This document shows, in pieces, positions 47,081-64,000 of a stretch of 64,000 nt of DNA. Below the pieces are notes generated by a model that saw only the letters and a list, made by a program, of their open reading frames with translations, did not search any database and was not told the origin of the DNA. Each line of letters opens with the position of its first letter. Position 1 is the first letter of the stretch. Origin of the DNA: Thunnus maccoyii (lineage: Eukaryota > Chordata > Actinopteri > Scombriformes > Scombridae). The translations under genes and the position numbers were made by a program. Location: the NCBI RefSeq assembly GCF_910596095.1, contig NC_056543.1:17904042-17968041 (forward strand). The letters are read 5' to 3'.

Positions 47081-47820
47081 GATATTGTAGGATTCATCTT
47101 AGGTGAAATTGTAGTTTATTTGTATTAATTCCCTAACAAATTGCATACAGACATGCACTGAACCTCAGACATTAGGAGCCCCTACTCTCTGCAGCATCTT
47201 GTATGTCTGCATAAAGTGTGAGTGTGCCCGTGCTCTGAGCATTATAGAAATTGTGACCATACTATACTGATAATTGATTCTTTCCTCATTTAAGTCAAGT
47301 GCAAAAGGTGAATTGTCACGACAAGGGCAGAGCTGTTTTTAAGACCTTTGCTAAAGCTAGTTTACCAAATGCTGCAGAGCCCCAGACCCTAAGAGTGGGG
47401 TGAATACTCCTTTATCTCTTTCACATCAACCTGTATGAGTTGTTGTGAGGATATGCTTCAGCATAAACAGATGTTCCTTCTTTCTCTTTCACACAGGAAC
47501 TTACTGTTCAGATGCACAAAAATGGTGTCTATGACTCAGAAGTTCACACAAGCAATTTTTTCCTATTTATACAATCATTTCCTCACACCCTCCACCTCTG
47601 GTCTAATCAATATACTTGAATGAGTCTCGGTGTGATATGAAGCAGGGGTGCACTGCAATGAAGGTTTATGATGTGAGCACTCATGCAGTGTATCAGGCAG
47701 CAGGGTTGTAGCTACCACAGGAAGTGCTGAAAAGCAGGAACCGCAGGAAACACTGCACAGTGCGGATATGAGCAGGTGGAGACCCGTCTGCTAACCACCA
47801 CAGCTTGCCCACCCTCTCAC

Positions 47821-47890
47821 ACTCACATACACACACCTACACACACACACACACACTTCCAGACACACATCCAGACACATATCCAGGGAA
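47821..47890 (+). repeat. (CA)n and short tandem units in the gorasp2 5' flank
   Basis: A CA tract followed by three near-copies of a TCCAGACACA unit ending just before the gorasp2 ATG at 47893; it probably lies in the 5' UTR. Confidence 0.8.
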
Positions 47891-47892
47891 AC

Positions 47893-50800
47893 ATGGGAGG
47901 GTCTCAGAGCATCGAGATACCAGGTGGAGGAACTGAAGGCTACCACGTCCTCAGAGTAAGAGCAGCTTTCATGTCGCGGTGATACATCGTCTCTGTTTGT
48001 TTGTGTGAGAGCGAGATACCTCCTGTTAGCTGCAGAGAGGCTAACATTGTACTTGTTTTACAGCTTAACACTGATATGTATGTAGTCATTCAGTGCGTAT
48101 TTGATAAGGCACCAGACAGGCTTCACATACATGTGTTTGTCGCCCAAACAGCCTCTGAATTAATGAACTATCTGAGGTTAGTTACCGTCAGCTGCTAGCT
48201 GTCAAGCTACTTGCATGAATGTGTTGTTCTGAAGCTCCACAACAGCTGTTTTAAATAACATTTATTATACTGACCTGTAAGCATTGTATGCGCAGACTGT
48301 CTTTAGTAATTATTTCGTGTTTTATCTAACTGGTTTTCTTTTTTTTTCAACTTTATTAGTCAAATATTGAAATGCAAAACACACACAAATAATACAAGAA
48401 TACAGTAAAAACCTTCAAAACAAACTGTCAAACATAAAGGACATATAGCAACATAAAATGCACAGGAATAGAGTCATATATTAGATTTAAAAAAAAATCC
48501 CAAAAGAAATAAGAGAACTGAAGACACATAAATGAATAAAGATTACATGTTTACATAAGTGAGTTGTGTGTTGTGAGGCACTTTTGTGGTTCTTCATGTG
48601 ACTTAAAGACTGCAGGAGACTTCATTTCTACAAGGAAAGGCAGCAAACTAGGCGGGGTGTATAAAATTTGGGTTTGTTGTTATAATATTTAGCCATCAAA
48701 ATATCAAAATTGACAATGTCCTTAAAGGAACTGTTCTTGAGTCGGAAAAATAAATAAATACCATTACTTCATATAAAGTAAAAGTATAAGGCTCATCAAT
48801 GAAGCTGAAAATATGGGAAGCAAGTTCTTGCTGAAAGGTCTGAACCACAGTGAAAGATGAGGAATACATTCTCTCTAGTGATTACAAAAAGTACAAAGAT
48901 CTGCAATGTCCATGTATTTTGCAGTAAAAGAATTAACATGATGAATACAATGTAGATTTTTAAAATGTATTTACTTGACCTTATTAGAAATAGAGTATTT
49001 ATAAGGTAAAAGCCATTTTTTTCCCAATTTATGTTTTCAGTGATCGACGCCCAATAGAATTTACCTTTTGGAACAATTTTCTTTTGGTTGTGAAGAATTT
49101 CATGTATAAATGTATTGCTATCTTATCTAATTTGTCTTGTCTGTTCAAACTGTACGATGAGAAATTCATGACTTGTCAGTGATACCTAGTATTCTTCACA
49201 TCAGACCAGTCAGTGCTCTTGGTGAACTCCTCTGTAAACTTTCAGGTTAAAACTACAACCTGCCAGAATAACCGGTGTGGCTACTTTGTATGACATGACA
49301 GGACGGGGTGTGTACATACATTCCCAAAACCTGTTGTGGTTTTTGAATGAAAAGGTTATGCCATTTACCATCACCTTTTTACACCATCCCTCTTTTTATT
49401 TTAATTTTTACTCAGCACTGCATCGACTACTTTCCTTATTAATTAATCTATGATCACACCATTTGTGGTATTGTGCATGCTGGCTCACTGTCACATCGTT
49501 AATGTTATTAGTAACACCTTTGCTTCTCCTATTTTGACAAGTCAAACTCTGCTCATCACTGCTGTTGTCGTTCTCTAGTGTTTAGCCAGTTTTTAAGAAT
49601 TTAAAATCAGCATGATACAGCTCCACATTTGTGAGGCTTAATCCTCGTCTGTCTGAATATGTAAATCCTCAACATACAAATTTCTAATAATGGCATTATA
49701 ATGATATAAACACTGGATGTGCAAATGTAAGCATCATCAATAAACCCTATTTTGGTACCACTGTCTTATTTTCCCCTCATAAGATATATCTTGAAATTTC
49801 CATCTATCTATGCTCTGCCTAATATTTTGAGTATTTATTTCATCTCAGGTGGATTTTGATTTAAAGAACACAGTATGTCATGTAATCCTGCAGCTATTTC
49901 AAACGTGTCACTGTGGACAATAAACTCAAATAAGCTTTGCAGATTTTTAAAGAGTAATAAAATATCTGCAATTACAAACAACCATCTGTATTTCTGAATA
50001 GTTTGGGGCACAATGTAAAAAGGGGAGATAATGTTTCACCACCTGAACTATCTCGTCTTCAAAGTACTTCCCAGAATTAACTGTTTCACATGTTTGCAAG
50101 GCTTTATTTTACTATTTTTATTTTACAGGTGCAAGAAAATTCTCCAGGTTATCAAGCAGGACTGGAGCCATTCTTTGATTTCATTATTTCCATATGTGAC
50201 ACGAGACTGGTAAATTTACTCTTATGGCTACAATAAAACTGTTGGACCTGCTTTATCAAGTCTCTATACAGCCATAAGTGTTATGACAGAAGATGTGAAT
50301 GTGTTGATCTCTGACAGAACAAAGACAATGACACCCTAAAAGAGTTGCTGAAGATGAACGTGGAGAGGCCCATCAAGATGCAGTTATACAGCAGCAAGAC
50401 GCTGGCTGTGAGGGAGACAACTGTTACACCCAGCACCATGTGGGGCGGCCAGGGGCTTCTGGGAGTCAGCATTCGCTTCTGCAGCTTTGAAGGAGCAAAT
50501 GAAAATGTTTGGCATGTCTTGGTGAGCGTGCTAATCGGATACTGAAATATTAAAAGTGGCACAAAAGTCATAAAATAACTTTCAAAAACAAATGTAATTT
50601 TATTGCTATGACCTAATATGATTTTTTTTTTGAGTCCAGGAAGTAGAGCCAAACTCTCCTGCAGCCCTGGCTGGTCTAAGACCGCACGCTGACTACATTA
50701 TCGGAGCTGACAGCGCCATGAATGAGGTACCTGCTTTGTAGATTGGTGGTTATGTTGACTTCAAGGTGGCAGCCGGCTGACCTGCTGTTTATTGTTTGCT

Positions 50801-53049
50801 CTTTGAACAGAGTGATGATCTGTTCTCCCTTGTTGAAACCCATGAAGGGAAGGAGCTGAAGCTTTATGTTTACAACACAGACACAGACAACTGCCGTGAG
50901 GTGGTCATCACGCCAAACAGCGACTGGGGTGGAGAGGGCAGGTAAGACAGTCATCAAGGAAATCAAACTTTTCTTCTTTTCTTGCCAGTCGAAAACTCTG
51001 TACCACCAGTCTTTGATATGTTCATGCTTCTATCAGATTATTAGCAGGATATTCGTTTCAAGTCATTTAGGAAAATAACTACGCTTATGAAACCCTTTAA
51101 GAAGACACTTTACAGGCCATTTCACTGACTCGTACAGTACCATGAAACTATGTAGGTGCATATCTGGTCCTGAACCTTTGCTGCATGGCTAACTCACCAC
51201 TCCTAAGCATCAACTTTAAATGACAAAAAATAATCAGAAATATATTATAAATATAATATATAATATAAATTTTTTTAACAAAAATGCTAATAATAATGAT
51301 GATAATAATAAAATTGTCAGGTGTTCGTCAGGATGCTTTTCATCACCAGAGTTATTACAGTTATATAGATTAGTGTTTAGATGTGTTGAAAGGGTTTTCA
51401 TTGGTTTTTATGTAAACAGTTTTCAAATGTATTTCTGTTTGGGTCCAGTTTTCAGTCTGGTTTCAGTAGTTTTGTTTATTTCCAGTTTATATTCCAAAGA
51501 CAAATAATTCAAAATTTAACATTTACATAAATTTTTCAGTTAGCATTCAGTGAAAATGAATCTTTGTGTCCAAATGTAATCCTATTTGACTCTAAACAGA
51601 AACTAAAAAACAGGTATTAGAGGCCGAGTTTGGACATGCTGAGGACGGTGGGTTTCTCCTCACAGCTGTGCTCGTCTCTTCAGTCTAGGTTGTGGGATTG
51701 GCTACGGCTACCTGCACAGGATACCTACGATGCCATTTGTAGAGGGCAAGAAGATCAGTTTCCCTGCACAGACTCGCAGTGAACCAGCTCCTCCACCTAA
51801 AGATGGCTTCACAGAGGTAACGAAACATTTTAACACATAAATAACTGCATCCAGCAGACTGAACATTATTTGGATGTCATATGAACTTGTGTACATCTAC
51901 TGAGATGAAGTACTTTTGGTTACCAGGTCCATCTCTCTGCCGTCATTCCAACCGTTCCAGTTGCTGTGTCGTCTTCTGCATCGACTAGATTAGAACAGTC
52001 TTTCAGTAGCTTGTCAGTCAGCTCAAACCCGCCTGCTGTCCTTAACAGTCTGCAGACAGGTAAACTACACTACTATCTCTGGTAAAATATACTGTTTGAA
52101 TTTGTGAGGTTGAGTCAGCAAAACAATGTTTGCTTGGTGGAAAATTTCAATTTAGACATCAAAATTGTACTTAAAAGAACAAAAACACAAAGGACAATAA
52201 CATTCTGTAAAAAAAACTGTTTCAGGAGCTCCTACTGTCCCACTGTCCAACCACATCACCTCCTCACATCGTGTCCCACTGCCAGCCACCACACCACTAG
52301 GTTGGTACAAATTATTTTGGGGCTTATAGCTTCACAAGTCTGGTCCCAAAGCCAAACTTGCATGACGTTACTCTGCTAACCTGACATTGTCTAACTGCTA
52401 TTCTATTTGTTGCACAGGCTTAATTCCTTTACCTGGAGGTCTTCCACCATTTCCTAATTTACCAAACCTTAATATGACCTTGCCAGATAGAGGCCACGTA
52501 TTGCCACCTGCAGTTGGTGGATTACAACAACCAGGTATTTTGTTTTAAAACTTTAGTTTTCTTGATTATGCTTGAATTACAAATAATTTAATCTAAAAGG
52601 TTTGTAGAAATAAATGTACATTTTGCTACGTGTTAACGCTGAGACATTTTCAGCATTCTGTCAGTTCTTGAATCCATTTACAGTGCAGAAATGTGTTTTT
52701 ATCGGGGGAAAAAATCCTATCTAGACCTAAAAATGTTTGCCTGATCGAATCAGGCTCTCCTGGGTAATGCTATCAGAACTTTCTATGTAGTAGTTGGAAA
52801 CAGTTTGTGTTGTGCTCCGCAGGTCTTCCACCTCTTCAGCTGCCCAGTGTGGCTCCCTGCGTTACTCTGCCTCCGTCTGGATTTGTTCTTCCCCCCATCA
52901 CTACTAATGCACCTCCTGCTGGTACACAGGACACCACGTCTCCCTTTTCCACTATCCAAATGAACAGCTCACTAACTAAAACTGTTATGTCATTACCAGT
53001 GACCACCTCTGAATCAATAAATATCACAATGTCTGCAGACTCATCTTAG
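47893..53049 (+). CDS. gorasp2: Golgi reassembly-stacking protein 2 (GRASP55)
   Basis: Ten exons: 47893-47955, 50129-50209, 50318-50521, 50640-50726, 50811-50941, 51684-51816, 51927-52059, 52226-52300, 52418-52534, 52823-53049. All are GT-AG with consistent phases and give 416 residues. The protein lies on the cytosolic face of medial/trans Golgi membranes, where trans-oligomers of its GRASP domain tether cisternae. It starts [20 protein letters not shown]; Gly2 is the myristoylation site. Two PDZ-like subdomains follow (about 15-105 and 111-200), with hallmark stretches [33 protein letters not shown] and [20 protein letters not shown]. The proline/serine-rich C-terminal region (about 215-416) is shorter than in human (452 residues in total) and weakly conserved, as usual for this family. 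The 5' flank just before the ATG is a CA-rich tract. It is followed tail to tail by tlk1, as in other vertebrates. Confidence 0.96.
48330..49130 (-). mobile_element. 5'-truncated L1-like LINE in gorasp2 intron 1, antisense
   Basis: On the minus strand the block ends with AATAAAG, a few bases, then a poly(A) tail (plus-strand poly(T) at about 48342-48350), so it arrived by reverse transcription. Upstream, a frame with a few stops reads [14 protein letters not shown], then [15 protein letters not shown] and [10 protein letters not shown]. This is the characteristic C-terminal end of L1/Tx1-type reverse transcriptase ORFs (PYKIS.KVKE..FK.LH...P.N......DI...C.FC). Frame damage shows it is old. 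It lies entirely within intron 1 (47956-50128). Confidence 0.7.
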
Positions 53050-54707
53050 CAGAGAGCACCATTTAAGGTTATCAGCTCTCTCTCAAGTCTGTATATAGCC
53101 ACAATATATAATATACAATATAGCCTATTACTGTAGCTAGACCACTCAGCTGAAAAATTGCAGCTATACACACAGTTAGGACGTGATTGTATGAGCTCCA
53201 GAGACAGATTGGAACCAAGAGTCATTCGCACACTCTGGTGCAGAACAATGTTGTTAAATAGCTCAGAGCTTAGTCATAGTAATAGGTATATACTGTATAT
53301 TAACTTTGACTATGTGGGCTTTTTGAACTTTGCTAAGAAAAACCAACAAGGTGACTGATAAATGTGAAGTCAGTATCTTTGCATCTCTCTTTAGGAGTCC
53401 AACTACTTAATATCTTCAGGGGAAGACGGGACAGTAACTTATACTACTGGGAATTTTCCTTAAAAAAAAAAAAAAAAAAAAGCAGGTTTGCTTGCTGCAG
53501 CATTGTAGCCATTAATTAAATGGTTTTGTTTTTGTACAAAATTTGTATGTACAGTGAGACATCTTGATTAAACTGATGTATTTTTTCCTAACTCTGCTTT
53601 CTGCTAAATTTTCATCTATATTTAGTGGTTTATTTCATATTTTGACCATCCTCAGTTAACCATGTCATGACGCAGTACCCAGCAAAGCCACAGAGTGTCA
53701 GTGTAATCTCAGAAAACAGAGGCTAATACTGGTAGATTGTGTATTAACTGGGTGATGAACATGAATGTTAACATTGGAATGAAAGATGATATATTTAACA
53801 ATATCATTCACTGGGAGAAAAAAAGTTTCCTGGCATTTATTATTCACTCTTAGCAGAACTGTACAATTTGTACCCGAAGTGAAACATACAGCCCTTGAAA
53901 AAGTAAGAGCAACAAAGAAGCAAAATGAAACTGCTCCAGGAAACCACTTTCACAAGGGCAAATCTTAACTCTTTGTACATGTTACTGCTGCAGTTCAAAA
54001 TTTGAAAATTCACCCTGTACAGAATATACAGTTTCCAATTTATTTGTTAATTAATATTCCTGCATAGGATTTTATACATTGTTATTTTTCTACATTTGGT
54101 TACTTTGTGCATTAAATGTAAGTATGCTGCCCCAGCCTATACGTCACTAGATGCCACTTGTATGCTACACATTACATTCTCATGGCTAAGTAACTCAAAT
54201 TAAAGCCTAACATTTGTGAAAATCAATAGTGAGATCTTTGTAGTTCTACTTAACGATGACTGTCCTCTGCCTCACAGTAAATTAATTTCTAGCAGCTCAA
54301 TCATTTGCACCCTGGCAGGACCACGTTATTTAATCTAAACAGCCGCTGCCAAGTCTCCCTTCGGCCCTTTAAGGCTTTATCCCTCTGCAACATCTGAACC
54401 GAGTGTCCAGTCACATTTTCTTCAAGGTACGTTGTCAGTTTCAGTGCTTTTGTCGGACCCTCTAAGAGGTCGATTTACTCATGTCCTTTTAAAACATCCC
54501 TTCACTGTCCCTCCATTGACGAAGCCCTGGTAAACAAGTAGAAGCCTGGCACAGGTCAGGAGGCCAGGTGAGATCTCCCCACCAGTGTCCTGCTCCTCCT
54601 GTTGCTGGCTGTTCCCTCCCTCTCCCACGAGTCTGAGCCTCTTGAGAAGTTCTGCAGATGTGGCAGCCCACTCGATCAGTTTACATTTCTGTCACAGTAC
54701 AAGGCCG
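53050..54707. other. Converging 3' UTRs of gorasp2 and tlk1
   Basis: Between the gorasp2 stop (53047-53049) and the tlk1 stop (54708-54710) there is no further exon. Plus-strand signals ATTAAA at 53567-53572 and about 54111 could end gorasp2. Minus-strand AATAAA signals (plus-strand TTTATT) at about 54041 and 53836 could end tlk1. A poly(A) run lies at 53461-53480. The two 3' UTRs may overlap. Confidence 0.5.
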
Positions 54708-62348
<7,641 letters not shown>

Positions 62349-62353
62349 GGTGC

Positions 62354-64000
62354 CTGAGAAGATTAGAAACAATGCACAGTGTTACTCTGTTATTCGAGGA
62401 TCCGCCTCATTGAGGCCTTTGAATACCCACTCAGGTGCAGATGACAGCAGCAATAAGGATGACAGCAGGGTTCTGATAAATGTAGCATCATGTATATAAA
62501 ATTTATACCTTCTCAAACCCTGACAGGTGATAATTTTTTTTGTCAAAAACCAGTATATAGGGCAAGACTAAATTTATGCCTATTCCCTAGTGAAATTGTT
62601 TTCATTTTACCTTTATGCATCATTGATTGTGTTTACTTCTGTTACCACTAACAAATGTAACAGTAGCAGCTTAATAATGCTAAAGTTACAAAAATTATGT
62701 TAAAAAACACAGAGGAGAAGTTAAAAAGTAACATTTCTGTGCAAAACACTATTATCATGAGAGTCCAAGAGCAATGTTTTGACTGCTAGGCAAGTATGAA
62801 TACTGTGTTCCTGTAGGACTGTTACGTGAGCTCCCTGGCCTTCAGTGTTGCTGCAGACTCAAGAGGGGTCTGCTTACTAAACCTGTGCTTTAATGAGACA
62901 ACCATTTTGAATCTACAAAGGGCTAGTATGCAGCCTTGGCACTGTATCTGTGCAGACAGTTGGTAGGGGTTTTTCACATCAATTTTAGTGGAAAAAAACA
63001 TTTCACAATGACAAAGTTTTCCTAATACTAACTGTAAAATCATAATAAACCCTACTTGTGGTGACGCACACATTAGTCAAATGATAAAAACGTAAACCAA
63101 ATCTAGACTAACACACTAATGACTAACAGCCGCTTAAAGCCACACAACCATCAACGCTGATGGCAGCATATGGAGTAAGACTGTCTCCAAAAACTAACTG
63201 CAACATATGTGCAATTAGTATATGTATATGTGTATCAAGTATGTGAATGGGAAACCCTGCTGACAGGAGAAGGCATGCTAGGATGCCATCTAACTCTCCC
63301 AAGATAAATATGACTTCAGCTAATCGTGAGGCAGGAAGGACATCAATGCATCAGCAGTGCTGCAGAGAACCGACACAGAAACGCCAGATAATAAGCCAAA
63401 GACAAAAATCTCCTGTAGATATAAGAGAACAATAACTATAATCAGAACATAGTTGCCCAAATTATTCATGTGAAACATGTTCATTATTTAAAAGCCACTG
63501 ATTAATAAATATACCCAACGTGTATGAGTTGTGGCAAGACAAATGCTACTTGTGCCAACGTCCTTGTTGTTATATGCAAATGATAAATAAAACCACGCAT
63601 ACTAAGTTTTATATCTTACAGCAATCGTCAGTCATCTTAGAGTTGGACAGTATAAGGTCTATAGTATTAGTGATTGTGCACACATTCCAATTTTTGTGTG
63701 CAACATGAAGCAACTTGAGAAATGTGTTGCAACCGGTAAGAGACACCGCCAACCCACTAAATAATACCAACTTGTGACTATACCCCTTGCAAAATATCAC
63801 ACACTTCCCCAGATCAGGACAAGTAAGATCATCAATTAAGTGCCCAAAAACAAAAAGCACAAAATCACTCAGGTCACAAATTCATATCACCGCCAGTCCA
63901 TCAAGTCATCTTTTACACTCCAGAGAGAAAAAATATTCCCATCTACAGAAATTCCACCACATACACACAGTATATGTGTGTGTGGAAACAACTTATCAGT
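62354..64000. other. Probable tlk1 first intron; nothing else seen
   Basis: The exon containing the visible tlk1 ATG begins after an AG acceptor at 62353, so an upstream exon must exist, at least for the 5' UTR. I see no good donor with the expected Ser/Pro-rich N-terminal coding text in this stretch, and no CpG-rich promoter. It is therefore probably intron, with the first exon beyond the window. Confidence 0.5.

Overview
The window is from a ray-finned fish, most likely a percomorph teleost. The genes are intron-containing and vertebrate-like, with compact introns. The intergenic space holds teleost-type interspersed repeats: hAT-like and foldback MITEs, a Tc1 remnant, LINE 3' ends, and many TG/CA/ATT microsatellites. 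Four protein-coding genes can be read with full exon structure, and their order and orientation match the vertebrate MYO3B-SP5-GAD1-GORASP2-TLK1 block (human 2q31).

Layout. 1-8100 is mostly non-coding. It holds an unassigned minus-strand terminal-exon candidate (837-953), a plus-strand terminal exon with poly(A) signal (4333-about 4480, in the place expected for the end of myo3b) and two MITEs. 8100-8400 is a putative promoter/enhancer of sp5 with four TCF/LEF sites. sp5 (plus, 2 exons) is at 8566-10041. 10500-24900 is an AT-rich gene desert with repeats. gad1 (plus) has a probable non-coding first exon ending about 25393 and 16 coding exons from 26443 to 36721, with a 3' UTR to about 38300. 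38300-47890 is intergenic, with palindromic and duplicated repeats and candidate conserved regulatory blocks. gorasp2 (plus, 10 exons) is at 47893-53049 and carries a degraded L1-like LINE in antisense orientation in intron 1. tlk1 (minus, 21 exons seen) is at 62348-54708, tail to tail with gorasp2; its 5' end probably continues outside the window.

Function. The genes do not form a pathway. Sp5 is a Wnt-responsive zinc-finger transcription factor, Gad1 makes GABA, Gorasp2 (GRASP55) tethers Golgi cisternae, and Tlk1 is a nuclear kinase acting on ASF1 histone chaperones. They are linked by an old syntenic block, probably held together partly by shared regulatory DNA around the two developmental genes sp5 and gad1.

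I found no CRISPR, operon-type or clearly novel multi-gene system. The most unusual items are the unassigned minus-strand exon, the palindromic MITE family, the TCF/LEF cluster, and a possible internal promoter in gad1. All exon boundaries were placed by eye from splice signals, reading phase and remembered family sequences; none was computed or aligned.
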